Source: an uncultured Woeseiaceae bacterium (GTDB taxonomy: Bacteria; Pseudomonadota; Gammaproteobacteria; Steroidobacterales; Woeseiaceae). Taken from it: a stretch of 32,953 nucleotides of DNA. The stretch is from positions 1 through 32,953 of the forward strand of contig CALZMR010000004.1 in NCBI GenBank assembly GCA_945788575.1, written 5' to 3'. Below, piece by piece: positions 22,470-32,953 of the stretch (position 1 is the first letter of the stretch; every line of letters begins with the position of its first letter). The notes under the pieces are model-generated. The model saw nothing but the letters and a program-made list of their open reading frames with translations, did no database searches and had not been told where the DNA came from. Made by a program: the position numbers and the translations under genes.

Positions 22470-25400
22470 ATGACGGAGCGAAAAGGACTCTACGACCCTG
22501 CCTTCGAGCGCGATAGCTGCGGCTTCGGCCTGATCGCCAATCTCGACGACTTGCCCAGCCACTGGGTTGTTGCGACGGCGATCTCCGCGCTCACCCGGCT
22601 GACCCATCGCGGAGCCGTCGCTGCCGATGGCCTGACCGGCGACGGCTGCGGTCTGTTGATCAAGTTTCCAACCGGATTCCTTCGCGAGGTTGGCGGCGAG
22701 TGCGGCTTCAAGCTGGCCGAGCGCTTCGCCGCCGGAACGGTATTCCTGCCCGTGGACGAGGATGCCGCCGCATCGGCTCGCCAGTCGCTCGAAGACGCCG
22801 TGTCCCGCACCGGTCTCGAGGTCGCGGGTTGGCGCGAAGTGCCGATCGACGACTCTGTCTGTGGCGAGCTCGCCCTGAAGACCCTGCCACGCATCGAACA
22901 GGTCTTCGTGAACGCGCCCGAGGGCATGCCGAGAGGCCGATTCAATCGACGTTTGTTCTTGTCGAGGCGCCGGGCCGAGAATGTGCTCGGCGACGATACC
23001 TACGTTGCGAGCCTTTCCTCGGCGACGATCAGCTACAAGGGCATGGTGATGCCCGGAGTGCTGTCGGACTTCTACCCGGACCTGAAGGATCCGCGGCTCG
23101 AGTCCTCGGTCTGCGTGTTCCACCAACGATTCTCGACGAACACGCTGCCGGAATGGCGGCTCGCGCAACCGTTCCGTTTCCTCGCGCACAACGGCGAGAT
23201 CAACACGATTCAGGGCAACCGCAACTGGGCGGTCGCGCGAGCGAAGAACTTCCGCTCCGACAAACTGGACAACATCGAGGAACTCCAGCCGCTGGTCTCG
23301 CTGACCGGATCCGACTCGTCGAGCCTCGACAATATGCTCGAAGTCATGCGCGCCGGAGGCATGGACGTCCTGCAGGGCATGCGCCTTCTGATGCCACCCG
23401 CGTGGCAGACGGTGGACGACATCGATCCCGATGTGCGTGCGTTCTACGAGTTCTACGACTGCCAGATGGAACCGTGGGACGGCCCGGCCGGGATCGTTCT
23501 CACAGACGGCCGCTACGCGGCCTGCTGTCTGGACCGCAACGGCCTGCGCCCGGCGCGCTACGTCATCACCTCGGACCGGCATATCACGATTGCCTCCGAA
23601 GTCGGCGTTTACGACTACGACGAGGCCGACGTCGTCGAGAAGGGCCGTCTGGGCCCGGGCGAGATGCTGGCAGTGGACCTGATCAACGGCGAACTGCTCG
23701 ACACGGACGACATCCACGACAAGCTCAAAACGCGCGCCCCGTACAAGAAGTGGCTCAAGCAGGGCGTCCGCTACCTGGATTCGGAACTGATCGACACGCA
23801 TACGGCGGCCGAGCCTTTTGATTCGGACACGCTGGCGCGCTATCAGAAGATGTTCAACATGAGCCGGGAAGAGCTCAATGACGTCGTGGCCGTGCTCGCG
23901 AAAGCCGAGCAGGAAGCCGTCGGATCGATGGGTGACGACACGCCGATGGCCGTGTTGTCGTCGAAAGTCCGGGCGCCGTTCGACTACTTCCGGCAGCAGT
24001 TCGCGCAGGTGACCAATCCGCCGATCGACTCCCTGCGCGAGCGCATCGTGATGTCGCTGCAGACGAACATCGGCCGCGAGTCGAATCTGTTCGAAATCGG
24101 GCCGGGGCATGCCGAGCACGTCATCATGAACTCGCCGATTCTGTCGCAGCCGAAGCTGCGGCAGCTGCTCGGTCCTGACATGTTCAAGGAGCAGCACGCA
24201 TTCATCGACCTTAACGTCGACCGAAGTGTCAGCCTGCCCGACGCCCTCGACGCGATCTGTGCCGAGGCGGAACAGGCCGTGCGGGACGGCAAGTTCATCA
24301 TCATGTTGAGCGATCGATATATCGACGCCGCGAAACTGCCCGTGCACGCGCTGCTCGCGACCGGCGCCGTGCATCATCATCTCGTTCAACGGGGCCTGCG
24401 CTGCGCCGCAAACATCATCGTTGAGACCGGTGTGGCTCGGGATCCGCACCACTTCGCGTGCCTGATCGGCTACGGTGCCACGGCGGTGTACCCGTATCTC
24501 GTCTATCAGTCGCTGCACGACATCGCGCGTCGCGGCAGCATCCGCGGACAGCAGCAGCTCGGACGCAGCTATCGCCGCGGAGTGCGCAAAGGCCTGTTCA
24601 AGATCATGTCGAAGATGGGGATCTCATCCATCGCGAGCTACCGCGGCGCGCAGCTGTTCGAGATCGTGGGCCTCGCCGACGACGTAGTCGAGCGTTGCTT
24701 CGAAGGTACGACGTCGCGGATCGGCGGCAGCAATTTCGAAGACCTCTGGAAGGACCAGCAAGCGCTGGCTCACAATGCGTGGGAGCCACGCGAGCCCGTC
24801 GATCAGGGTGGCTTGCTCAAGTACGTGTACGGCGGAGAGTTCCACTGCTACAACCCGGACGTCGTCGCGACGCTGCAGGCCGCGGTCCGCAGCGGAGAGT
24901 ACGAGCGCTATCGGGAGTACGCGGCCCTCGTCAACGAGCGGCCGATCGCGACGCTGAGAGATCTGCTCGAGACGAAGCCAGCCGGAGCGGTCGTGCCGAT
25001 CGACGAGGTCGAGCCCGTCGAAGCGATCCTGCCGCGTTTCGACAGCGCGGGCATGTCGCTCGGGGCGCTGTCGCCCGAGGCGCACGAAGCGCTGGCGATC
25101 GCGATGAACCGAATCGGCGCGCGCTCCAACTCGGGCGAAGGCGGCGAGGACCCAGCGCGCTACCGCACCGAACGCGTATCGAAAATCAAGCAGGTGGCAT
25201 CCGGCCGCTTCGGCGTAACGGCTGAATACCTCGTCAACGCCGAGGTCATCCAGATCAAGATCGCCCAGGGCGCGAAACCGGGTGAGGGCGGGCAGCTACC
25301 GGGGCACAAGGTGAACGAGCTGATTGCTCGCCTGCGCTTTGCGAAACCCGGCGTCGGCCTCATTTCGCCGCCGCCACATCACGACATCTATTCGATCGAG

Positions 25401-26909
25401 GATCTCGCGCAGCTGATCTTCGACCTGAAGCAGGTCAATCCCGAGGCGCTTGTTTCGGTCAAGCTCGTGGCCGAGCCGGGTGTCGGCACGGTCGCAGCCG
25501 GCGTCGTCAAGGCTTACGCAGATTTGATCACGATCTCGGGCTACGACGGCGGCACCGGCGCGAGTCCCGTCAGTTCCGTGAAGTACGCAGGCAGCCCCTG
25601 GGAGCTCGGGCTCTCGGAGGCGCATCAGGTGCTGCGCAACAACAACATGCGTCACCGGGTTCGGTTGCAGACCGACGGCGGGCTGAAGACCGGCCTGGAC
25701 GTCATCAAGGCAGCGATGCTCGGCGCAGAAAGCTTCGGCTTCGGCACGGCGCCGATGGTTGCCCTGGGCTGCAAGTATCTTCGGATCTGTCATCTGAACA
25801 ATTGCGCGACCGGCGTAGCCACACAGAACGAGGTTCTGCGCAGCCGGTACTTCATTGGCTTGCCAGACATGGTTATCAACTTCTTCCGCTTCGTAGCCGA
25901 AGAAGTGCGCGAGATCATGGCGTCGCTGGGTGTGCGTTCACTCGATGAGCTAATCGGTCGAGTCGATCTGCTCGCTGCGCGCGAGGGTGCTACCGAGCGT
26001 CAGTCGAGACTCGATCTCTCGCCGATCATCGCGCCGTCGGGTGAGCAGACAACGCCTCAGTTCTGCACCGAGCCGCGCAACAAACCGTTCGACAAGGGCG
26101 AGCTGGCCGAGGAGATGGTCGCGGCGGCGCTACCCGCGATCGAGAAACTGACCGGCGGCACCTTCGAGTTCCGTGTTCGCAATTTCAATCGCTCCATAGG
26201 GGCCCGCTTGTCGGGTGAGATCGCGCGCCGGCACGGCAATACAGGCATGCGCGATGCGCCGATCGAGATGCGCCTGACCGGCACAGCGGGACAGAGCTTC
26301 GGCGCCTTCAACGTGGCCGGCCTCAATCTGGATCTGACCGGAGACGCAAACGACTATGTCGGTAAGGGCATGGCGGGCGGGCGGCTTGTCATCCGTCCGC
26401 CGGCAGACTGCCGCTACACCCCGAGAGACACGGCGATCATCGGCAACACCTGTCTCTACGGGGCGACCGGCGGCACGGTGTACGCAGCCGGAGTGGCCGG
26501 CGAGCGTTTCGCGGTGCGGAACTCGGGCGCGGTTGCCGTCGTCGAAGGCACCGGCGATCACTGCTGTGAATACATGACCGACGGCGTGGTCGTCGTGCTG
26601 GGCCGCACTGGCGTCAATTTCGGTGCGGGCATGACGGGCGGCTTCGCCTACGTGCTCGACATCGACCGCAACTTCGTGGACCGCTACAACCACGAGCTCA
26701 TCGACATCCAGCGGATCGCACCTGAAAACATGGAGGCCCACCTGCATCATCTGCGCTCACTGATCGCATCGCACGTCGAGTTTACCGGCAGCGAATGGGG
26801 CGAGATCCTGCTCGAGGACTATCGGACCTATCTGCCGAAGTTCTGGCTTGTGAAGCCGCGCGCCGCCGAACTCGGTTCGCTGATCGAGTCGCTGAGACAG
26901 GCGGCATGA
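22470..26909 (+). CDS. gltB: Glutamate synthase, large (alpha) subunit
   Basis: A 1479-residue NADPH-type glutamate synthase large subunit, which transfers the glutamine amide to 2-oxoglutarate. A short propeptide precedes Cys17 (DSCGFGL), which becomes the N-terminal nucleophile of the glutaminase domain after cleavage. The glutaminase domain runs to about residue 420, followed by the central domain, the FMN-binding synthase domain (about 830-1200, with [10 protein letters not shown]) and the C-terminal beta-helix (GxxGG repeats, about 1240-1460). [12 protein letters not shown] supplies the three Cys of the [3Fe-4S] cluster. Length matches E. coli GltB (about 1486 mature). It begins after a near-ideal palindrome. 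gltD follows at 166 bases, an unusually wide gap with an inverted-repeat element. Confidence 0.97.
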   Translation: MTERKGLYDPAFERDSCGFGLIANLDDLPSHWVVATAISALTRLTHRGAVAADGLTGDGCGLLIKFPTGFLREVGGECGFKLAERFAAGTVFLPVDEDAAASARQSLEDAVSRTGLEVAGWREVPIDDSVCGELALKTLPRIEQVFVNAPEGMPRGRFNRRLFLSRRRAENVLGDDTYVASLSSATISYKGMVMPGVLSDFYPDLKDPRLESSVCVFHQRFSTNTLPEWRLAQPFRFLAHNGEINTIQGNRNWAVARAKNFRSDKLDNIEELQPLVSLTGSDSSSLDNMLEVMRAGGMDVLQGMRLLMPPAWQTVDDIDPDVRAFYEFYDCQMEPWDGPAGIVLTDGRYAACCLDRNGLRPARYVITSDRHITIASEVGVYDYDEADVVEKGRLGPGEMLAVDLINGELLDTDDIHDKLKTRAPYKKWLKQGVRYLDSELIDTHTAAEPFDSDTLARYQKMFNMSREELNDVVAVLAKAEQEAVGSMGDDTPMAVLSSKVRAPFDYFRQQFAQVTNPPIDSLRERIVMSLQTNIGRESNLFEIGPGHAEHVIMNSPILSQPKLRQLLGPDMFKEQHAFIDLNVDRSVSLPDALDAICAEAEQAVRDGKFIIMLSDRYIDAAKLPVHALLATGAVHHHLVQRGLRCAANIIVETGVARDPHHFACLIGYGATAVYPYLVYQSLHDIARRGSIRGQQQLGRSYRRGVRKGLFKIMSKMGISSIASYRGAQLFEIVGLADDVVERCFEGTTSRIGGSNFEDLWKDQQALAHNAWEPREPVDQGGLLKYVYGGEFHCYNPDVVATLQAAVRSGEYERYREYAALVNERPIATLRDLLETKPAGAVVPIDEVEPVEAILPRFDSAGMSLGALSPEAHEALAIAMNRIGARSNSGEGGEDPARYRTERVSKIKQVASGRFGVTAEYLVNAEVIQIKIAQGAKPGEGGQLPGHKVNELIARLRFAKPGVGLISPPPHHDIYSIEDLAQLIFDLKQVNPEALVSVKLVAEPGVGTVAAGVVKAYADLITISGYDGGTGASPVSSVKYAGSPWELGLSEAHQVLRNNNMRHRVRLQTDGGLKTGLDVIKAAMLGAESFGFGTAPMVALGCKYLRICHLNNCATGVATQNEVLRSRYFIGLPDMVINFFRFVAEEVREIMASLGVRSLDELIGRVDLLAAREGATERQSRLDLSPIIAPSGEQTTPQFCTEPRNKPFDKGELAEEMVAAALPAIEKLTGGTFEFRVRNFNRSIGARLSGEIARRHGNTGMRDAPIEMRLTGTAGQSFGAFNVAGLNLDLTGDANDYVGKGMAGGRLVIRPPADCRYTPRDTAIIGNTCLYGATGGTVYAAGVAGERFAVRNSGAVAVVEGTGDHCCEYMTDGVVVVLGRTGVNFGAGMTGGFAYVLDIDRNFVDRYNHELIDIQRIAPENMEAHLHHLRSLIASHVEFTGSEWGEILLEDYRTYLPKFWLVKPRAAELGSLIESLRQAA

Positions 26910-26950
26910 AGCCGGGAGATCACACCAGTATGCTGCGCTCTCGCTTAGTC

Positions 26951-28485
<1,535 letters not shown>

Positions 28486-28514
28486 GCTGCCTTCGACCCG
28501 CCGCGGCCCGTCGC

Positions 28515-28539
28515 AGACTCACGTAGACTAATCCAGACT
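28515..28539. promoter_or_regulatory. Three phased AGACT repeats
   Basis: AGACT occurs at 28515, 28525 and 28535, each exactly ten bases apart (one helical turn), 20 to 44 bases before the start of the gene at 28559. Such spacing fits an operator for a response regulator or other dimeric activator, but the repeat is short. Confidence 0.35.
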
Positions 28540-28558
28540 CAGGAAAGGTCTGATTCCC

Positions 28559-28987
28559 ATGGCTTGGTTGCGGCTCTTCTATTATCAAGTTGTCTACTGG
28601 ACTGTGGGCACAACCCCGGAAGCACATCACCTAAATCTGGCGCATTCCTGGTACGACCTGTGCCGCTATGAGAGCTGCATCAGGCACTGTCGGAAGTATC
28701 TGGACTATAAGGACTCGGATTACATTAAGGCCACGATGGCCATCAGCCACGGGGCGATCGGCGAGTGGGCACAGGCGGCGGCGACCTATCGTTCGATCTC
28801 GACGCTCTGGACCGAGCCGTCGCTCGCTCTGGGCCTGGCGGAGGCCGAATTACAGTGCGGGAACAAGGAAGAGGCGCGAAAAATCGTCGCGACCGTTGAG
28901 GTAAGTCATCCGAACCCGACGCGCGACATCGCGGCAGCGCTTGATTATCTCAACGGATACTGGGCTGATTCAGCGGCTGCCGACTGA
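28559..28987 (+). CDS. TPR-like hypothetical protein
   Basis: A 142-residue protein. Helical pairs such as AHSWYDLCRYESCIRHCRKYLDYK, then MAISHGAIGEWAQAAATYRSISTLW, then ALGLAEAELQCGNKEEARKIVATVE follow the tetratricopeptide spacing, making about three repeats. There is no signal peptide; the first residues (WLRLFYYQVVYWTVG) are aromatic and hydrophobic and may touch the membrane. AGGAAAGG lies somewhat far upstream as a ribosome site. A scaffold role is likely but the partner is unknown. Confidence 0.65.
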   Translation: MAWLRLFYYQVVYWTVGTTPEAHHLNLAHSWYDLCRYESCIRHCRKYLDYKDSDYIKATMAISHGAIGEWAQAAATYRSISTLWTEPSLALGLAEAELQCGNKEEARKIVATVEVSHPNPTRDIAAALDYLNGYWADSAAAD

Positions 28988-29031
28988 CCGTACATTGCCG
29001 TCGCGTGCGCCGCGGCACCATCGGCGTCCGA

Positions 29032-29334
29032 TCAAAAGAGCGTATAAATGAACTGAGGGTTCAGTCTCGGCGAATACCGAGTGACCACGAAATACGCAGC
29101 CGCAATTAGGAAGACCAGTCCTGCAGAGCACATAGCTTTGTACGTGAGCCTGGGGGCAAAGATCGCGCCCGCCAGGCACTCTAGAATTCCTGCGCCTGTC
29201 AAGCCACCCAGCATTCCGCCGAGCATCGACATGAGAAAGCCTGTGCTTCCGGGCGGAAAGAAAAAGAGCATCGCCACAGCCCCAACGGCTGCGCCGATAA
29301 AGGGTGAGCTAATGTCAGATCGTTGAAGACCCAC
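29032..29334 (-). CDS. Small membrane protein, hypothetical
   Basis: A 100-residue protein with about three hydrophobic segments: PFIGAAVGAVAMLFFFP, then FLMSMLGGMLGGLTGAGILECLAGAIF, then AGLVFLIAAAYFVV. The glycine-rich middle helix resembles small glycine-zipper membrane proteins. The start is a GTG with only a weak ribosome site. It lies just beyond the 3' end of the PDS sensor kinase remnant on the same strand, 57 bases on. I do not recognise its family. Confidence 0.5.
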   Translation of the reverse strand: MGLQRSDISSPFIGAAVGAVAMLFFFPPGSTGFLMSMLGGMLGGLTGAGILECLAGAIFAPRLTYKAMCSAGLVFLIAAAYFVVTRYSPRLNPQFIYTLF

Positions 29335-29391
29335 AATCGATCAGTCCACCGGTTGACGGACTTGGAAAAAATGCCGGCGCAACAGATTCAC

Positions 29392-31349
29392 TTAAGACTT
29401 AGCCTGTGGCAACCGCACGCTAAATCGCACACCGTCTTCGACGTTGTCAGCATGTATCGAGCAGCCGTTACCTTCGGCAACAATCTTTGCCACGTAGAGC
29501 CCTAGCCCCAGGTGTTTGTTTTCCTGCTGAGTTCGACCGCCCCGTCGACCAGCTCGACATCGATGCTTATCGAATCCCCTTCGCTGCTGAAGCCGACGGC
29601 ATTGTCGACGAGCTTGTCCAGCATCTGTATGAGCAGCTCGGGCGAACCTTCGACTCGCGTCGGCTCATCTGGTGTTTGCAGTTGGAAGCGGCGCTCGGCG
29701 TATACGTCGCGATAGGCCTCGACTGTCGAGGATACGACGACGGACAGGTCGAAGACCTCCGGTTCGGCATTTTTGATCAATTCCTCGACGCGGCTGGCCT
29801 CGCTCATCGCGGCGAGGATTCGCCGTAGACGATCCGCTCCGTCCTTGGCCCGCGCCGTGTAGCCGCGTGCCGACTCGTCGAGCGACTCGTGTTCGAGGTT
29901 GTCGAGAGAAGACGTGACGATAGCGAGAGGGGTGCGAAGCTCGTGCGAGAGTTTTGACGCGAGCGTACGCAGGTACTCGTTGTAATCGCCGAGCTGCGAC
30001 ATCACGTGCGAGAAGCTTCTCGAGAGATCGCCAATCTCGTCCCCCGACCGCGCGCTCGGCAGAGCGACACTGAGCGAAGCGTTTTCGAGCGCGTCCTCGG
30101 CTGCGATGCTGAGCGCACGGATGCGCCGCGAGAGCCAGGTCGCATAGCCGAGCAGAGTTCCGCCGACGACCAGCATCGCGACCATCGTCACGGTCATTAG
30201 AAGCGACAGACCCTCGCTCCTGAGACTGAGGATGGCTTCGGTGCCTTGCTGAAGTATGACGGTACCGATCGTTGCGTCGCCGTCGACGATGGGACCGGCA
30301 ACGGCGACGATGGCGCGGCCACTGTCGCCGCTGCGGAACCAGGCGGCCGACTCCATACCGCCGAGTGCCGACTCGATATAGGACTGCTGCTCACGGCCAC
30401 CGGGATCCGGCTCGGCGAAGATTGCTTCAGTTCCTGATTCAACGATGGCGTCATAGGCGAATCGCAGCAGGGCAGGCGCGCCCGGCCCAGGCAGTCCTGT
30501 GCCTGTATCGACCTCGCCAACGGTGGCGATTCGCCATCCAGCGGCATCCGTGACCATAAGCCGCATACCGCTCTGGACGAGGTCCTCTGCAACCTCTGTC
30601 AGCTCCGGCGACAACGTGACGAACGCGCCCGGTGCGCGCGACCTGAAGCTCGCGCTCGGTATCGCCCGAGTCGAAGCAGACTGAGTGTTGTCGACGACCA
30701 GACCCAGATGAGTCCCCAGTAGCCTTCTTGGTATTCGCGCCTCGAGGTGATAGCCGCCAGGCACGTCCTGCCAGTAGGCGCGTATCGTCGGTTCCGCCGC
30801 AACATCGCCGCCCTGGTGAAGCCATGTGACGACGGCCCCGGGCGCCTCCGCGGCAAAGATCAGGGTCTGTTCGAGATACGGCGGGCTCGCGCCGACGAGT
30901 CGAATCTGATCGGCGAAGACTCGACCGTCGGCGTTGGGAATCTCGCCCGGTGCCGAGTAGACAACACTGCGGTCCACCACATGGACGAACAGGTACAAGA
31001 ATTGCTCTCGCAGTCCCACCGCAAACTGAATCTGTCCGTCGAGGCCCGGGAGATCGCGTAGCGCCTGCTCGTCGAGCGTCCAATCGTTGACGTACCCATC
31101 GATGTTCGGCGCGTTGTCGAGCGGGTGTCCGTAGAGCTGGTCTCCGAAGCGGAAATCGGACGGCGCCGGCTCCGGGAATTCCTCGTGATAGCGGGACAGC
31201 GACTCGGCAATCGCCCGCGCCGTGCCCGCGAGCATCTGCTGCTGCTGCGTTCGAAGAGCGGACTCCGTCTTGCTGATGAACTGGCAGCCGGCCCACGGCA
31301 ACATCAACGCCAGCAGACTGACGAGGAGTAACTGCCGCTTAAGGTTCAT
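29392..31349 (-). pseudogene. pdsS: PDS-type sensor histidine kinase, frameshifted in the ATPase domain
   Basis: The 615-residue open part begins with a signal-anchor (residues 6-22). Then comes a periplasmic region with a CBM9-like beta domain (about 82-250, IDGYVNDW), a second membrane helix (about 383-406), a HAMP region, the H-box (His469 in SKLSHELRTP) and the N-box (Asn583 in DKLVDNAVGFSS). It stops early at 29502. In another frame the DNA goes on HLGLGLYVAKIVAEG (G2 box) to a TAA at 29392-29394. About 27 residues that hold the G1 box are missing at the junction (near 29516-29535). A single deletion of about 80 bases, not a multiple of three, explains both. The layout is that of the TIGR03785 'proteobacterial dedicated sortase system' kinase. 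It follows the response regulator by 17 bases. Confidence 0.85.
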
Positions 31350-31366
31350 GCCAGGGCCGGTTCACA

Positions 31367-32074
31367 CTAACCGGATGGGCCCTGGTCGGCCAGCCAGCGG
31401 TAGCCCATGCCGTAGACGGTTTCGACCGACGCGAAGTCGGCATCGATCTCGAGGAACTTGCGGCGGATGCGCTTTATGTGCGACGTGATCGTGTTGTCGT
31501 CCAGCACGGCTTGCGCTGCGTCCATGAGCTGCTGACGGTTCTTGACGTGTCCTGGGTAGCGAGCCATTGCATGGACGAGCCAGAATTCGGTCAGCGTAAG
31601 GCCGACCGGTTGCGACTTCCACGAGATCGTCATGCGATCGGTATCGATCTCGAGCTCACCGCGAACGATCCGGTTCTCGGCTCCGGTCGGCTTGTTGAGC
31701 GCGTCGAGCCGCCGGAACAGTGCGGCGACCCGCGCCATGAGATGCGGCAGGCTGATGTCCTTGGTCAGATAATCGTCGGCCCCGAGCCGCAGTCCCGATA
31801 CCGCGTCGAATTCGCTGTCCCGGGCCGTCAGGAAGATGATCGGAAGATCGGCCGAGCGCACGCGGAGTTCACGGCACAAATGGAAGCCGCCCTCGATGTC
31901 ATCCTGCAGATTCACATCGATAACCACGAGGTCCGGCAACCGCGTCTCGAATGCCTCGAGCGCGGGCTGGCGCGCCTCGAACGCGTCGACCGCATAGCCT
32001 TCACGTCGAAACGCTTCCGCGTAGTTGTCCCTGATCGCGGCCTCGTCCTCGACGATCGCAATTCGCTTTGCCAC
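31367..32074 (-). CDS. pdsR: PDS-type OmpR-family response regulator
   Basis: A 235-residue OmpR-class regulator that looks intact. The receiver has the acidic triad (Asp10, Glu11), phospho-acceptor Asp53 (VVIDVN), Thr83 (LTA) and Lys105 (LTKD). The winged-helix DNA-binding domain (about 135-230) contains DNTITSHIKRIRRKF and ETVYGMGYRW. The sequence follows the TIGR03787 type paired with sortase-system kinases. The start is a GTG with GGAG seven bases before it. It is upstream of the damaged kinase gene in one operon and divergent from the sortase remnant. With no functional kinase it may be orphaned or driven by another sensor. Confidence 0.9.
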   Translation of the reverse strand: MAKRIAIVEDEAAIRDNYAEAFRREGYAVDAFEARQPALEAFETRLPDLVVIDVNLQDDIEGGFHLCRELRVRSADLPIIFLTARDSEFDAVSGLRLGADDYLTKDISLPHLMARVAALFRRLDALNKPTGAENRIVRGELEIDTDRMTISWKSQPVGLTLTEFWLVHAMARYPGHVKNRQQLMDAAQAVLDDNTITSHIKRIRRKFLEIDADFASVETVYGMGYRWLADQGPSG

Positions 32075-32104
32075 GGCTTACTCCGGGGGTGCCCTGAGCA
32101 CAAT

Positions 32105-32132
32105 TTGCCACATTCCGCCTGTGCATTGCCAC
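32105..32132. promoter_or_regulatory. Direct repeat in the pdsR-sortase gap
   Basis: TTGCCAC occurs at 32105-32111 and 32126-32132, 21 bases apart (two helical turns), in the 124-base gap between the divergent regulator and sortase genes. OmpR-class regulators bind direct repeats, so this may be the PdsR site. Inference only. Confidence 0.35.
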
Positions 32133-32181
32133 GACACCGTCCGCGCATCGGCGCATTGCGCTGTTGTACTGCAGTCAGATC

Positions 32182-32190
32182 GAGGAGGAG
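32182..32190 (+). promoter_or_regulatory. Strong ribosome site leading into a broken frame
   Basis: GAGGAGGAG lies seven bases before the ATG at 32198. The frame read from that ATG gives 21 codons (MSNTGRDLSYHRVAGLTASWR) and stops at 32261-32263, while the sortase body is in another frame. It marks the original sortase start. Confidence 0.65.
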
Positions 32191-32197
32191 CCTGGCA

Positions 32198-32787
32198 ATG
32201 TCAAATACTGGAAGAGACCTTTCATACCATCGTGTCGCAGGGCTGACGGCATCATGGCGCTGATACTCGGGCTCGCGTTCTGCCGAACGCAAAGCGACAG
32301 CAGCGTTCCGGCCGGTGCGTGGTTCGCACAGGAACTTATGCAGCGAGCCTGGGCACGCGCGGCGGTAGAAGAGCCGTGGCCCTGGTCAGACGCATGGCCG
32401 ATCGCCCGGTTGGCGGCACATTCGGGCGACGCCGATCTGATCGTTCTTGCCGGCGAGTCGTCAAGCACGCTGGCGTTCGGTCCGGGACACCTCGATGTCA
32501 GTGCGATGCCCGGCGAGCGCGGCAATTGTGTATTCACCGGCAATCACGAAACTCACTTCCGGTTTCTCGCGGACCTGGCGCTTGGTGAACGACTGAGCGT
32601 AGAACTGCTCAACGGGGCCCGACACGAGTTCGAGATCGTCGATCTCGATGTCGTCGACGCGCGCCGCGCGAGCCTGATGCTCGACAGCGACATGCCGTTG
32701 CTGAGTCTGATAACCAGCTACCCGTTCGGTTCGGATGAGACCGAAACCTCGTTGCGCTATGTCGTCACGGCCCGGAAGTCAGGCTGA
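32198..32787 (+). pseudogene. Class GN sortase remnant, catalytic residues replaced
   Basis: Translation from the well-placed ATG at 32198 stops after 21 codons. The body is open from an ATG at 32254 (177 residues) one frame away. Inserting one base near 32248 would join them into a hydrophobic run AGLTAIMALILGLAF, the expected membrane anchor. The body follows class GN sortases (TIGR03784): RAWARA, PWPWSDAWPIARL, LAFGPGHLDVSAMPGE, THFRFLADL, SLRYVVTA. Where the family has GHRDTHF it has GNHETHF, so the catalytic His is Asn97. Where the family has TCYPF it has TSYPF, so the catalytic Cys is Ser155. The active-site Arg168 remains. The LPXTG target and the PdsO gene are not in this gap. A pseudoenzyme or dead gene. 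Confidence 0.85.
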
Positions 32788-32953
32788 CTCGGATTCGACC
32801 ATGAGCTTGAAGCGCTGTAGATCGTCGTCGATGCGCTTCGACATCGAGCGCTTCATGAATGGCGCCGTAAACCGGAATAATCCGCGAAACGTGTAGTTCC
32901 ACCAGGCCACCCAGCGGGTGTGCCTATCGCCAGCATCGTCGAACTGATAGACG
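32779..32953 (-). CDS. SRPBCC-like protein, 5' end outside window
   Basis: The last 57 codons of a minus-strand gene running beyond the window edge. The segment VYQFDDAGDRHTRWVAWWNYTFRGLFRFTAPFMKRSMSKRIDDDLQRFKLMVE has the form of the final strands and long C-terminal helix of the SRPBCC (START/polyketide cyclase) fold. Such proteins bind lipids or hydrophobic ligands. The stop at 32779-32781 overlaps the convergent sortase remnant by nine bases. Confidence 0.75.
   Translation of the reverse strand, partial: VYQFDDAGDRHTRWVAWWNYTFRGLFRFTAPFMKRSMSKRIDDDLQRFKLMVESESA

Noticed and set aside
22347-24518. Minus-strand open frame of about 720 codons inside gltB
   Set aside because: Antisense shadow of a strongly conserved gene; Arg/His/Val-rich and without motifs.

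Overview
The window is GC-rich, gene-dense chromosomal DNA of a gammaproteobacterium, probably marine or sediment-dwelling (inference). The basis is a proteobacterial-type gltBD pair, a hemH operon, many lipoproteins with Cys lipoboxes, and remains of a 'proteobacterial dedicated sortase' (PDS) locus, a system known mainly from marine Proteobacteria. I see no tRNA, rRNA, CRISPR array, prophage or intact insertion sequence, and no gene-free stretch longer than 300 bases. Most content is housekeeping or conserved hypothetical.

Layout. 1-2455: a 5'-truncated HNH endonuclease, a small unknown protein, an AAC(3)-I-like acetyltransferase and a divergent membrane-anchored AraC-type regulator. 2587-5404: a secreted helical-repeat protein, a MAPEG membrane protein, a 5'-3' exonuclease and an N-terminally shortened fructosamine-kinase-like protein. 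5425-6515: a DUF695 secreted protein flanked by inverted REP-like elements, then an unknown protein. 6656-9467: two overlapping M16 peptidase genes, the first with the zinc site and the second without it, probably a heterodimer. 9474-13592 (minus): hemH, a VOC protein and a Cys/Met-metabolism PLP enzyme, overlapping start-to-stop; below them lie a lipoprotein gene and a 22-codon relic of the 3' end of a second PLP-enzyme gene. 13700-22207: conserved membrane and lipoproteins, an AGCS amino-acid symporter downstream of a FadI-type thiolase, a MATE exporter overlapping a HIT hydrolase, DUF924, and two lipoproteins. 22470-28485: gltB and gltD (glutamate synthase), with a 23-bp palindrome just before gltB and an 81-bp inverted-repeat element in the gltB-gltD gap. 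28559-29334: two small proteins. 29392-32787: the PDS locus. 32779-end: a partial SRPBCC protein.

Main observation. The PDS sortase locus looks eroded. The sensor kinase lacks its G1 region and its G2 box has been thrown out of frame. The divergent class GN sortase has the catalytic His position as Asn and the catalytic Cys position as Ser, and its best-supplied start codon is out of frame with the body. There is no room for the LPXTG target gene between regulator and sortase. Only the response regulator looks intact. Other items worth a second look are the two gltBD palindromes, the PLP-enzyme relic, the chromosomal AAC(3)-I relative, and a helically phased direct repeat beside the AraC-type gene.
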